From: DP-20 sp964539925
GTDB lineage: Bacteria > Desulfobacterota > Binatia > UBA9968
Length of the DNA: 20,509 nt
Direction of reading: 5' to 3'
Assembly (NCBI GenBank): GCA_964539925.1
Contig: CAZILB010000063.1
Location: 1 to 20,509 of the forward strand
The notes beneath the pieces are model-generated. The model had not been told where the DNA came from and did no database searches. It saw nothing but the letters and a program-made list of their open reading frames with translations. The position numbers were made by a program, and so were the translations under genes. Below, in pieces: positions 1 through 7,847 of the stretch (position 1 is the stretch's first letter; the number at the start of each line of letters is the position of its first letter).

Positions 1-234
1 AACGGCTCGATCGTTTTCCCTTCATCGCGTCGATTCTCGCACCATTTCCAAAAATTACCGTTTCTCAAAATCCTGCCGTTTGATCGATAAGTTGTCAATC
101 GGTTTTTGTCTCTGGAGATTTCAACAACCCTGGTCAGGTCAATAATTTACCCCAGCTATCGACGGGTCCGCCCAAAGCTCGGATGCCGGCGATGATGGCG
201 TAGCGCTAGTGTCCCGACTCAGAAGTTCGCGATA

Positions 235-621
235 TTATTCGGTCGTCATTCCGGACAAGCTGGCGACAGCTAGGGCGACCCGGAATCCAGGAATTTCAAA
301 CAAATCTGGATACCGGCCTTCGCCGGTATGACGGTTAGACAAGAACGAATTAGCCATCGGATTTCCGAGCCAGGACACTAGTATCCGGGTGGTATTTGTG
401 TTCACCACGCGGAACAACACAGAATAGGGAAAGCGATGAGTGAAACCACGGCGGATATCCTGGTCGATGACCGGGAACTGGAGCGGATTTAGCCGAATTC
501 GCTCGATAGTCGCAAAAACTTCAGCGCGAAACTCGTTGCCAAGATAAGCTTGTTGGCGGTTGTAATAAGCAATGGCGTCGTTGAGATCGGATGCGACTCG
601 CGGGTGATATTCGACAATCAT
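235..621 (-). CDS. ParE/RelE-family toxin with repeat-encoded C-terminus
   Basis: The 128-residue product resembles type II toxin-antitoxin RelE/ParE toxins, which inhibit gyrase or cleave ribosome-bound mRNA. Visible family features are the N-terminal helices (VEYHPRVASDLNDAIAYY), the basic centre RRGFTHRFPYSVLFRV and the final strand TTRILVSWLG. The family is normally about 90-105 residues. Here residues from about 97 onward (RHTGEGRYPDLF and beyond) are encoded by a dispersed palindromic repeat, so the native C-terminus was probably lost or extended by that element. The ATG overlaps the antitoxin TGA by four bases (ATGA), the usual coupled antitoxin-toxin arrangement. ParE-like versus RelE-like activity cannot be decided from the sequence. 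Function may be impaired, because the end of the last strand contributes to activity in this fold. Confidence 0.8.
   Translation of the reverse strand: MIVEYHPRVASDLNDAIAYYNRQQAYLGNEFRAEVFATIERIRLNPLQFPVIDQDIRRGFTHRFPYSVLFRVVNTNTTRILVSWLGNPMANSFLSNRHTGEGRYPDLFEIPGFRVALAVASLSGMTTE
244..333. repeat. Dispersed palindromic repeat (CGTCATTCCGG type) inside the toxin frame
   Basis: The element starts CGTCATTCCGG and ends CCGGTATGACG, so its termini are inverted. Each half is itself a hairpin: CATTCCGG with CCGGAATCCAG on the left, and TACCGG CCTTCG CCGGTA on the right. This is the style of intergenic repeat that is common in many proteobacterial genomes and reads as 'TGEGRYP' when translated. It overlaps the 3' end of the toxin gene. 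Confidence 0.8.
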
Positions 622-858
622 TCAGATTTGGCATGGGTGCGTCGTCGGAATTCGGCGTCATCGATGGGTTGGACTTCGCCTGATTCGATTTCACGGTCCC
701 GTTGCGCAGCCAATTCGACTCCTGCTGGATCTATTTGCCCTATTTCCTGCGGCGTTCGGATCGTCAACCAAGCTCTCCCAAGCGACTGTGGCAAGGCGCT
801 CTCGTTCCGCGGGTGACAAGGCGAGAATTTGCTTTTCAAGATCGGTGATCGCTTTCAT
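618..858 (-). pseudogene. Addiction-module antitoxin, frameshifted
   Basis: Two overlapping minus-strand frames together give one antitoxin of the 'putative addiction module component' family (about 70-80 residues). The first, from the ATG at 858, reads MKAITDLEKQILALSPAERE and on to WESLVDDPNAAG. The second reads IDPAGVELAAQRDREIESGE and on to its TGA at 618. The family pattern (LSPAER..LA..L..SL, then a helix ending in IESGEVQPID) is split at about 735-756, so a one-base gain or two-base loss has separated the halves. The toxin follows with a four-base overlap. An alternative ATG at 894 would add 12 residues. A sequencing error is possible but cannot be told apart here. If the lesion is real, the toxin has no intact cognate antitoxin in this window. 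Confidence 0.72.
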
Positions 859-937
859 AAAAGGAGTATAGCTCCCGTGCTCGCTGTTATGCAACGGGCC
901 GCGTTTGTTGGCACCGTAAACGCCGGGTGTATTCTTC

Positions 938-3220
938 TCACGTGATGTTCATGACCCGGCAGCGCTGGCCGCGGTGGGCGACAGAGGCGCTGATGGGGTC
1001 GTGGTCGGTGTTGGGGATGAGCAGGTTGGTGTTGGCGCCGCTGGGGGTGAAGGGGTCCTGGGCGGGGAGTTTTAGTTCTTGGCAGGCTTGCCACCAGCCG
1101 TAGACTGTCGCGACGACTGTGGGGTGCAGGCTGTCGTTGAACTTCGCCTTGAGGGTCACTTTGCCGTTCGGGGTTTCCAGGGTCAGCCAAGCGCCGTTGT
1201 CGATGCCGTGAGCCTTTGCCGTTTCGGGATGGATTTCCAGAAACGGCTCGGGCGCCGCGCGCCGCAGGCGGGGGATGTTGCGGTGTTGTTCGTCGCAGAA
1301 CTGGATCAGGCGGAAGAAGGTGAGCGTCAGGGGGTAATTGTCGGAGTCGGCGGAGCGGGTTTCAAATTGGGGCAGGGAAGAGTAGCCGTTATCGGCAAAG
1401 GTTGTGGAAAAAATTTCGATCTTTCCGGTCGGTGTCGCGAAACCGCTCTCCGCGTATTTTTGGTAGCGTGTGTTGGTCGCGGCGCGAATTCCCATTGAGT
1501 TGGCGCGCAACTGATTGACCGTTAGACCTGTCGGAGCCAGTTGATAATTCAGCGCATCGTCGATGTCGCCATTGAAAAAGCGCTCGGCCAGGCCGAGCCG
1601 TTTCGCAAGGTCGAAGATTATTTCAGTGTCGGAACGGGATTCACCGACGGGCTGGATGACCGCGGGGCGGAGCTGAACCCAGTTCATCGTGTCTTCGGCG
1701 ATGTCGAAAAACGGCATCAAAGCTTCGCGCTCCCAGCAGGTCGAGGCCGGGAGTAAAAGATCGGCGAACATGGCGCTCGGGTTGATGGTCGTGTCCGCGT
1801 GGACGTAAAAATCCAAAGCTTCGAGGCCGGCTTTGCCGCGCAGCGGGTCGCCGTGGCCGAGCAGGGGATCGCTGCCGAACAACACCAGCGCCTTCACGGG
1901 ATAGGGACGGTCGTCGAGAATCGCGTCGTAGACTTCGGCGGCCTGGACGAGCCCGGGATCGGACTGCGGGCCGAGGGGATATTTCACCGCGCCGAGGCGG
2001 ATCGAATTCATCGTCTTCGGCAACAGCTCGCGGCCGGTGATCGGGTTCATCTTCGGCGTATCGAAAATCACGTTGCTGCCGCGGCTGTCGAACTGGCCGG
2101 TGAGCGCGAAAAAGATGCAAAGCGCGCGGTTGGTTTGCATCGCGTCGCGGTCTTGTTCGAGGCCGACCCAGGTGCAGTAACAGGAGGGTTTTTCGGTGGC
2201 GAACAAGCGGACCGCTTTTCGCACCACTTCAGCGGGAACGGTAGTGATGGCGGTGGATCGCTCGGGGGCGTAATCGGCGGCGATCTTCTTCAAGCGCTCG
2301 AAGGCCGGTTCACAGTGAATTGTCTTGCCGTTGGCAAGCGCGATTTCGTAGCTCCCGGTAAGCGCGGCGTAAACGGATGAATCCTCGGCGGCGACTGGAG
2401 CGGATGTCCGCTTGTCCCAAATCACGAAGCTGTTTGGATTTTCGCCTTCGGCGAGATCTTGGAGCGCCAACAATCGCCCGTCGTCGCCGCGAACCAGAAA
2501 AGGCGCGTTGCTCCAGACGCGGGCAAATTCCCTATCGTAGAGATTCTCTTCGATCAGCACGTGGATCATCGCCATCGCCAGCTCGCCGTCGGCTCCGGGG
2601 CGAACGCGCAGCCAGCAGTCGGCTTTTTTTGCCGGCTCGGTCTTGCGCGGATCGATGACGATCAGCTTGGCGCCGCGGTTGCGCGCCCGCTGGATGCGGA
2701 CGGCTTGGGCCGGAGAGGTGGCCTGCGGGTTGATGCCCCAGAGCAGCATGCAGCGCGTGTTGTCGAAGTCGGGCGTCGGCATGCCGGCGCCATAGGTGTA
2801 TTTGGCGCCGACGCGGCGGTTCCAGGTGCAGATGTGGTTGGATGTCAGCAGGTTCGGGCTGCCGAAGGCGTTCGCCAAACGCTGCAGCCAACCGTCGAAG
2901 TCGATGGCCGCGCTGCCCGCTGTGGTGGCGCGGGAAAAAACGACGGCCTGAGGGCCGTAATTATCCTTGATGTCATTGAGCCGCAGCGCGGCGAGATTCA
3001 GCGCTTGGTCCCAGGTGAGGCGAACCCAACCGGGATCGGGATCGCCCTTGGGGCGAGTGCGCACCATTGGATAAAGCAGGCGATCGGCAGAGCAGACGAT
3101 CTCGGGCGCGGCTGTGCCTTTGACGCAGACGCAGCCGTTGGGGTGATCGGGATCGGCGTTGACGCTCGTCAGCCGGCCGTCCTCGACGGTGGCGAGCACG
3201 CCGCAGCGCGATGTGCACAT
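938..3220 (-). CDS. Molybdopterin-dependent oxidoreductase, DMSO-reductase superfamily catalytic subunit
   Basis: The 760-residue product has the full domain order of this superfamily. An N-terminal [4Fe-4S] segment shows C2 and C6, with C32 before VKG. The middle holds the Mo/W-bis-MGD fold (SNHICTWNRR, WGINPQATSP, LIVIDPRKTEPAKKAD). The C-terminal part, from about residue 640, is the dinucleotide-binding domain (LEIHPETAKAHGIDNGAWL). C131 in HICTWNR sits where the metal-ligating Cys of Cys-type members lies. No Tat signal is seen, so it is probably cytoplasmic. No electron-transfer subunit or ferredoxin gene is adjacent. The ATG used here leaves the first cluster cysteine outside the protein: the in-frame upstream codons read HTYCAMCTSRCG. 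Only non-standard codons occur between there and the stop at 3326-3328. Subfamily (thiosulfate/polysulfide reductase-like, acetylene hydratase-like or formate dehydrogenase-like) and substrate are not determinable by eye. Confidence 0.9.
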   Translation of the reverse strand: MCTSRCGVLATVEDGRLTSVNADPDHPNGCVCVKGTAAPEIVCSADRLLYPMVRTRPKGDPDPGWVRLTWDQALNLAALRLNDIKDNYGPQAVVFSRATTAGSAAIDFDGWLQRLANAFGSPNLLTSNHICTWNRRVGAKYTYGAGMPTPDFDNTRCMLLWGINPQATSPAQAVRIQRARNRGAKLIVIDPRKTEPAKKADCWLRVRPGADGELAMAMIHVLIEENLYDREFARVWSNAPFLVRGDDGRLLALQDLAEGENPNSFVIWDKRTSAPVAAEDSSVYAALTGSYEIALANGKTIHCEPAFERLKKIAADYAPERSTAITTVPAEVVRKAVRLFATEKPSCYCTWVGLEQDRDAMQTNRALCIFFALTGQFDSRGSNVIFDTPKMNPITGRELLPKTMNSIRLGAVKYPLGPQSDPGLVQAAEVYDAILDDRPYPVKALVLFGSDPLLGHGDPLRGKAGLEALDFYVHADTTINPSAMFADLLLPASTCWEREALMPFFDIAEDTMNWVQLRPAVIQPVGESRSDTEIIFDLAKRLGLAERFFNGDIDDALNYQLAPTGLTVNQLRANSMGIRAATNTRYQKYAESGFATPTGKIEIFSTTFADNGYSSLPQFETRSADSDNYPLTLTFFRLIQFCDEQHRNIPRLRRAAPEPFLEIHPETAKAHGIDNGAWLTLETPNGKVTLKAKFNDSLHPTVVATVYGWWQACQELKLPAQDPFTPSGANTNLLIPNTDHDPISASVAHRGQRCRVMNIT

Positions 3221-3250
3221 GGCGCAATAGGTGTGTACGGTATGAACGGC

Positions 3251-3262
3251 GATGGGAGCCTC
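3251..3262 (-). promoter_or_regulatory. Possible ribosome-binding site with ATC in the start position of the molybdoenzyme
   Basis: On the minus strand GAGG (3262-3259) lies five bases before an in-frame ATC (3253-3251). Starting there would give a protein beginning with the equivalent of (M)AVHTVHTYCAMC, which restores the complete C-x2-C-x3-C cluster motif. No ATG, GTG or TTG occurs in frame between the upstream stop and the ATG at 3220. This is either a rare ATC start, a mutated ATG, or a base-call error. Confidence 0.4.
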
Positions 3263-3283
3263 GTTTTTTCGATAAACGATCTT

Positions 3284-3311
3284 ACCGCAAAGAACGCAAG
3301 GGGCGCAAAAG
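3284..3311. repeat. Partial dispersed repeat (ACCGCAAAGAACGC type)
   Basis: ACCGCAAAGAACGCAAGG followed by GGCGCAAAAGG resembles the left arm of the repeats at 10138, 15515 and 20307. Only one arm is seen here, immediately upstream of the molybdoenzyme. Confidence 0.5.
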
Positions 3312-3455
3312 GATATAGGTTGAGGCTAAGGTTTAGCTAAGGAAAGTCGAGAATGAGAGTGGGGGGTGAAATTCCTTTCCTTAATCCTTTCCGCGACGCG
3401 GGGGAGGAAAGGTTTTCTTGATAAACGTCGAAAGAAGGCGGGGGCTTGAACGGAG

Positions 3456-3514
3456 CTAGCCTGTATGTGGCACGCAAACAGGCTAGTGGTTGAACGGCTT
3501 GAACGGTTTGAACC
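3456..3514. repeat. Hairpin CTAGCCTGT/ACAGGCTAG with TTGAACGG direct repeats
   Basis: A perfect 9-base inverted repeat (3456-3464 and 3478-3486, 13-base loop) is followed by TTGAACGG at 3490 and 3499 and TTGAACC at 3508, a 9-base period. Another TTGAACGG stands just before the hairpin near 3446. It lies about 90-150 bases upstream of the fumarase start. It could be a mobile repeat, an RNA hairpin or an operator. Nothing in the sequence decides between these. Confidence 0.55.
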
Positions 3515-3542
3515 TTATGAAATCTGCAACTTCGGCGGCGCA

Positions 3543-3571
3543 TCGACAAAGGCGGGTTTTTCCATTAGGAT
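3543..3571 (+). promoter_or_regulatory. Candidate sigma-70 promoter of fumarase
   Basis: TCGACA (-35, five of six matches) and TAGGAT (-10, four of six) are separated by 17 bases and end 30 bases before the fumarase ATG. A GAGG ribosome-binding site lies downstream near 3587. Assigned by eye only. Confidence 0.35.
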
Positions 3572-3601
3572 TGAACAAATTTTTGCGAGGTAGAAATCGT
3601 C

Positions 3602-5224
3602 ATGGCTACGCCCGAATTTGTCTATCAGGATCCCTTGCCGCTGGAAAAAGACCGCACCAAGTATCGACGGCTGACCAAGGATTACGTGTCCGTCACGAAA
3701 TTCGACGGCAAGGATATTCTCAAAATCGAACCGGAAGCTTTGACGCTGGTCGCCAACGTGGCAATCCGCGATGTCTCGTTCCTATTGCGCACGGCGCACC
3801 TGGAAAAGGTCGCGGCGATTCTCAAAGATCCGCAGGCGTCGGACAACGATCGCTACGTCGCCCTGGCGATGCTGCGCAACGCCGACACGGCGGCGAAGGG
3901 CATCCTGCCGTTTTGTCAGGACACCGGCACGGCTACGGTTTTCGCCAAGAAGGGCCAGCAAGTCTGGACCGGTGTCAAGGACGAAGAGTTTATCGCCAGG
4001 GGCGTTTATAAAACTTACACCGAAGAGAACCTGCGCTATTCGCAGACCGCGCCGCTCAATATGTACGAAGAAGTAGACACCGGCACCAACCTCCCGGCGC
4101 AGATCGATATCATGGCGACCGACGGCATGGAATATCAATTTTTGTTCGTGACCAAGGGCGGCGGCTCGGCGAACAAGGCGATGCTCTATCAGGAAACTAA
4201 AGCGCTGCTCAATCCGGCGAGTTTGGAGAAATTTCTCACGGAAAAAATGAAGACTCTAGGGACCGCCGGATGTCCCCCTTATCATTTGGCTTTCGTCATC
4301 GGCGGCACGTCGGCCGAGGCCTGTCTCAAGACCGTCAAGCTCGCCAGCACGGGTTATCTCGATCACTTGCCGACCAGCGGAAATGCGCATGGCCGAGCCT
4401 TTCGCGATACCGAAATGGAAAACCGCATGCTCGAACAGGCCTATAAGTCGGGCTACGGTGCGCAGTTCGGCGGCAAGTATTTCGCTTTGGACGCGCGGGT
4501 GATCCGCCTGCCGCGCCACGGCGCATCATGCCCGGTGGGGATGGGAGTTTCGTGCTCTGCGGACCGCAACGCCAAAGCGAAGATCAACAAGGACGGCGTG
4601 TGGCTTGAGGAGCTTGAGCAGGATCCGGGGCGGCTGATTCCCGAGGAGTACCGCGGCAAAGTCGCGAGCAACGTGGTCAAAATCGATCTCAACCGGCCGA
4701 TGACGGAGATCCTCGCACAGCTGACCAAGTATCCGGTCACGACGCAGCTATCGCTCAGCGGCACGATGGTCGTCGCCCGCGATATCGCCCATGCCAAACT
4801 CAAAGAACGCCTGGACCGCGGCGAGGGACTGCCCCAGTACGTGAAAGATCATCCAATCTATTATGCCGGTCCGGCAAAGACTCCCGAGGGCATGCCTTCC
4901 GGCTCCTTCGGCCCGACGACGGCCGGACGGATGGATTCCTACGTCGATCTGTTTCAGTCGCATGGCGCGGCGCTGATCACTCTCGCGAAAGGCAACCGCA
5001 GCCAGCCGGTGACCGACGCCTGCAAGAAATACGGCGGCTTCTATTTAGGCTCGATCGGCGGCCCGGCGGCGATTCTCGCCAAAGAGAACATCAAGAAGGT
5101 CGAAGTGCTCGAGTATCCCGAGCTCGGAATGGAGGCGGTATGGAAGATCGAAGTGGAAGATTTTCCCGCGTTTATTCTCGTCGATGACAAGGGTAACGAT
5201 TTCTTCAAACAGATTTTGCCCTAG
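3602..5224 (+). CDS. fumA: Class I fumarate hydratase (iron-sulfur, FumA/FumB type)
   Basis: Interconverts fumarate and (S)-malate in the citric acid cycle using an oxygen-sensitive [4Fe-4S] cluster. The 540-residue chain is the one-piece form, with both fumarase domains fused as in E. coli FumA/FumB. The three cluster cysteines fall at C105 (FCQDTGT), C224 (TAGCPPYH) and C318 (GMGVSCSADR), matching the positions known for E. coli FumA. Other family blocks are GTNLPAQIDI, TKGGGSANK, LSGTMVVARD, GPTTAGRMDSYVD and GSIGGPAAILA. The ATG follows a GAGG 11 bases upstream. It is a single gene with its own promoter candidate and is not in an operon with its divergent neighbour. An oxygen-labile fumarase fits low-oxygen or iron-sufficient growth. 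The family assignment is firm. Confidence 0.96.
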   Translation: MATPEFVYQDPLPLEKDRTKYRRLTKDYVSVTKFDGKDILKIEPEALTLVANVAIRDVSFLLRTAHLEKVAAILKDPQASDNDRYVALAMLRNADTAAKGILPFCQDTGTATVFAKKGQQVWTGVKDEEFIARGVYKTYTEENLRYSQTAPLNMYEEVDTGTNLPAQIDIMATDGMEYQFLFVTKGGGSANKAMLYQETKALLNPASLEKFLTEKMKTLGTAGCPPYHLAFVIGGTSAEACLKTVKLASTGYLDHLPTSGNAHGRAFRDTEMENRMLEQAYKSGYGAQFGGKYFALDARVIRLPRHGASCPVGMGVSCSADRNAKAKINKDGVWLEELEQDPGRLIPEEYRGKVASNVVKIDLNRPMTEILAQLTKYPVTTQLSLSGTMVVARDIAHAKLKERLDRGEGLPQYVKDHPIYYAGPAKTPEGMPSGSFGPTTAGRMDSYVDLFQSHGAALITLAKGNRSQPVTDACKKYGGFYLGSIGGPAAILAKENIKKVEVLEYPELGMEAVWKIEVEDFPAFILVDDKGNDFFKQILP

Positions 5225-5553
5225 CGCTGCCGCGCGACGTTGCGGCTAGCAAGGTTATGCCAGGGTCTCTGCCCGACTAGCACAGCTTTTTTATTCTCCC
5301 CGGTCAGAAATTGTGTGGAAGTGTCATTCTGAGCCGAAGGTGAAGAATCTGCTGTTGCCTATGGTTACTGTCCAACCCTGGCAAGCATGAGTTAACATTG
5401 CCTGGACAAAAGCAGATCCTTCGCTGGCGCTCAGGATGACGTCCAGGTGATTTCTTGGGTTCTGACACAGTCTTCAATGGGAAGAAAATAAACCACGCAG
5501 ATTCGCGGCGGATATCTACATAGCTTGAAAAAACTGCCTGAATATTAATACCC
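5225..5553. other. Intergenic region between convergent fumarase and amidohydrolase genes
   Basis: No gene seen. Just after the fumarase stop there is an imperfect GCTGCCGC/GCGGC stem near 5226-5252 and a T-rich run near 5288, possibly a weak terminator. The centre is occupied by a long inverted repeat (5323-5440). The remainder is AT-rich and featureless. Confidence 0.6.
5323..5440. repeat. Long inverted repeat (GTCATTCTGAGC type)
   Basis: The left arm (5323-5353) begins GTCATTCTGAGCCGAAGG. The right arm (5411-5440) ends GCGCTCAGGATGAC. The arms are about 30 bases each with a few mismatches, around a loop of about 57 bases. This resembles a non-coding interspersed repeat widespread in deltaproteobacterial and related metagenome genomes (recalled, not searched). 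Confidence 0.8.
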
Positions 5554-6636
5554 CTATAAACTGTAAAGTTTCGCGGCGTTTTCGCCCATCAGTTTCGCTT
5601 TTAACTCTTCCGACAGATCGTTGCGTTGCATCACTTCTTCGACCGTGTGCGGAAATTTCGAGTCGCTGTGGTTGTAGTCCGTCGCAAAGACTAACCGCTC
5701 GGCGCCGACAAAGCCGGCGACGTAGGGCAGCATCTTTTCTTCCATTTCGAAGGCGTAAAACATCTGGCCGCTCTTCATGTATTCGCTCGGCGGTTTGGTA
5801 AGCCAGGGCACGGTGGGCTGCAAAATTTCATAATGTTCGTCGAGCCGTTCCATCCAGTAGGGCACCCAGCCGCAACCCGCTTCCATAAAGGCGAATTTTA
5901 GAGCCGGGAATCGTTCCAGCAGACCGCCGGCGACCACGCAAAGGGCGGCGATCATCTGCTCGAAGGGGTGAGCCATCGCATGGGTGTAAAACGGATGGTC
6001 GAAGCGCTCGGTGGCTGCGGGAACGCCGTCGCCGGCGCCGACGTGGATGCACACGGGAACCTTAAGGCGCTGGGCTTCCGTGAAGAAAGGATAGAGCGAC
6101 GGATCGTCGAGATTTTTTCTCGAAGCGGAGATCGGCGGTGCGGCGACCGCGACGAACTTCAGTTCTTCGACCGCGCGGCGGAGCTCGTTGACCGACTCCA
6201 CCGGATCTTGTATGGCGACCGCCGCGACACCCTTGAGCCGGCGCGGATCGGCGCTGCAATACTGCGCCAGCCAGTTGTTGTAAACCCGCGCGATGGCACA
6301 GGCCAAATCCTTGTCCTCGACAAACGGCAGACTCAAAAAAGGCGAGGTGCCGAACAGGACCGCCGTATCGATGCCTTCCAGGTCCATGTCCTGCAAGCGC
6401 CTGACCGGATCGACCATGCCGGTGGTCTGCTGGGGGTGGTGGCTGCGGGGCGCGCCGACGAAGCTGCAAGCTCTGCCGACCGGTTTGGGCGTCAGCCTGC
6501 CGTCGATCATGACAAACTTAAAGCCGCGATTATCCGTCACCGCTTTCGGGGCGCGGGCGCGGTAGGGAGCGTCGATCAAATCGGCCCAGGGGATATCTCG
6601 TTCCAATACATGCCCGTCGGCATCGATAATACGCAT
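5554..6636 (-). CDS. Amidohydrolase family 2 (ACMSD-like TIM-barrel) protein
   Basis: The 360-residue product matches the amidohydrolase-2 group, metal-dependent hydrolases or decarboxylases related to 2-amino-3-carboxymuconate semialdehyde decarboxylase and gamma-resorcylate decarboxylase. Candidate metal residues are D7 and H9 in DADGHV, H198 in VCIHVGAG and D320 in FATDYNHSD, with a conserved H223 in AMAHPFEQ. MEAGCGWVPYWMERLDEHYE is a family block. No signal peptide is seen, so it is cytoplasmic. The ATG has a strong AAGGAG seven bases upstream. It lies downstream of two solute-binding protein genes on the same strand, so it may act on the compound they capture. The substrate is unknown. 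Decarboxylation of an aromatic acid is one option and amide or lactone hydrolysis another. Confidence 0.9.
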   Translation of the reverse strand: MRIIDADGHVLERDIPWADLIDAPYRARAPKAVTDNRGFKFVMIDGRLTPKPVGRACSFVGAPRSHHPQQTTGMVDPVRRLQDMDLEGIDTAVLFGTSPFLSLPFVEDKDLACAIARVYNNWLAQYCSADPRRLKGVAAVAIQDPVESVNELRRAVEELKFVAVAAPPISASRKNLDDPSLYPFFTEAQRLKVPVCIHVGAGDGVPAATERFDHPFYTHAMAHPFEQMIAALCVVAGGLLERFPALKFAFMEAGCGWVPYWMERLDEHYEILQPTVPWLTKPPSEYMKSGQMFYAFEMEEKMLPYVAGFVGAERLVFATDYNHSDSKFPHTVEEVMQRNDLSEELKAKLMGENAAKLYSL

Positions 6637-6780
6637 GACTTGACTCCTTAACAGCGTGGGATGGCAAGTTTATTAAATTTCTTTAGCGCAGACCCTGAAG
6701 GATTCCAAACCGCGGCACATCCGCCTCCGTTGGGGGCAGGTGGCGGCTTCACGAATGAAACGCCGCGCCGCGAGCGAAGT

Positions 6781-7803
6781 TTACTTAACCTGCCCGGGAA
6801 AAAGCTTCGAGGCGTAGTCGCGGTTGACCTGGCGAATCAAGGTACTGTCGAAGAAGCGCCGAGGATCGATCTCCGCGGCCTTGGGATTGGAGGACTGTTC
6901 GAGCACCAGTTTGATCGCTTCGCCATCGACGGTCATGTCCTTGTTCCAGACTTTGACGCCGTCGCGATAGCTGTTCTCCAGCAGTTTGGCATCGGTGATA
7001 TTGCTCGATCGGGCCAAGATTTTTTTTGCGTATTCGGGATCGTCGAGCGAGCGCTTAATACCGTCGAGGTATCCCATCAAAAATATTTTCAGCGTGTTGG
7101 GATGTTTCTGCATGAAAGTTCGCGCCACTCCCGTGCCGGGGCCGATAATTTTTAGCCCCTTCTCATAAAAATCGATGATCACGGGAAATCCTTTGGCGCG
7201 GGCCATTTCTGTCTGGGGGGGAGTGATAATCACGCCGTCGGCATTGCCCACTAAAAATGTCGACAAAGCATCCGGCGGGCCCTTGTGATAGAGAAGTTTG
7301 ATGTCCTTGCCGATCTCCATGCCATGCTCTTGGGCGCTTTTGCGCATGGCGATCTCGCCGAAGGCGCCCACGGAAGTCGTCGCCACGGATTTCCCGCGCA
7401 GGCTTGCGAAGGTCGTCAATCCTTTTTGTCCGAAGAGCACGAGCGTGCTGCGGTCCACTGAAGCGGCGATGTAGATCAGGTCCGATCCGGCCACGTTGGC
7501 GTGGATGGTGGCGGTGCCGCCTTGATAGACGTCGATCTGGCCCGAGACCAGCGCCTGGGCCGAGGCGGTGGCGCTGAGCCTGGTCAAATTAACCGTCAAG
7601 CCCCTTTTGCTGAAGTAACCGGCTTCGTTCGCCAGGATGACCGGCAAGTAGAGCGGACCCGTGGCGGCGATGGCGACTTCGAGCGTGGGCTTTTCAGGTT
7701 TGAGATCGACGCTTTGCGCCCCGGCCAAGCGCGGGTCAAAAATGACAAGAGCCATCGCCAGGACAGCGTAACCGACCAGTCGTTGGGTCCTTATGCCAAT
7801 CAT
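6781..7803 (-). CDS. NMT1/SsuA-like ABC transporter substrate-binding protein
   Basis: Periplasmic solute-binding protein of the nitrate/sulfonate/taurine/thiamine-precursor type (NMT1/THI5-like), 340 residues. A signal peptide is visible (basic start, hydrophobic LVGYAVLAMALVIF, likely cleavage after LAGA). The fold signature follows: LEVAIAATGPLYLPVILANE, EAGYFSKRGL, ALVSGQIDVYQGG, LRGKSVATTSVGAFGEIAM, LLYHKGPPDALSTFLVGNAD. GGAG lies eight bases before the ATG. A TTG one codon earlier (7806) is the alternative start. No lipobox Cys is seen. ATPase and permease genes are absent nearby, so it either serves a distant transporter or works as an orphan receptor. It sits between the TctC-like gene and the amidohydrolase on the same strand, and probably shares their transcript (44-base gap upstream, 144 bases downstream). 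Ligand unknown. Confidence 0.9.
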   Translation of the reverse strand: MIGIRTQRLVGYAVLAMALVIFDPRLAGAQSVDLKPEKPTLEVAIAATGPLYLPVILANEAGYFSKRGLTVNLTRLSATASAQALVSGQIDVYQGGTATIHANVAGSDLIYIAASVDRSTLVLFGQKGLTTFASLRGKSVATTSVGAFGEIAMRKSAQEHGMEIGKDIKLLYHKGPPDALSTFLVGNADGVIITPPQTEMARAKGFPVIIDFYEKGLKIIGPGTGVARTFMQKHPNTLKIFLMGYLDGIKRSLDDPEYAKKILARSSNITDAKLLENSYRDGVKVWNKDMTVDGEAIKLVLEQSSNPKAAEIDPRRFFDSTLIRQVNRDYASKLFPGQVK

Positions 7804-7847
7804 CAATGGAGCTCCGATCTAACTCCTATGGGTGCACTTGCTGTCCG

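Larger units (their letters stand above)
3254..3601. other. Intergenic region between molybdoenzyme and fumarase
   Basis: No convincing gene. It holds a half copy of a CTGCGG-type repeat (3284-3311) and an inverted pair CCTTTCC (3386-3392) / GGAAAGG (3406-3412) followed by TTTTC, which is terminator-like on the plus strand but has a purine-rich loop. It also holds a CTAGCCTGT hairpin, TTGAACGG direct repeats and a candidate promoter for the fumarase. A short plus-strand frame across 3490-4011 is only a shadow of the fumarase gene. Confidence 0.6.

Noticed and set aside
2459..3340. 293-codon plus-strand open frame
   Set aside because: Lies antisense within the molybdoenzyme gene. Its translation is Gly/Ala/Arg-rich with no domain, and the opposite strand has a full recognised protein.
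3490..3514. TTGAACGG tandem words as a CRISPR array
   Set aside because: Units are eight or nine bases with no unique spacers and no cas genes.
5968..6651. 227-codon plus-strand open frame
   Set aside because: Antisense shadow of the amidohydrolase.
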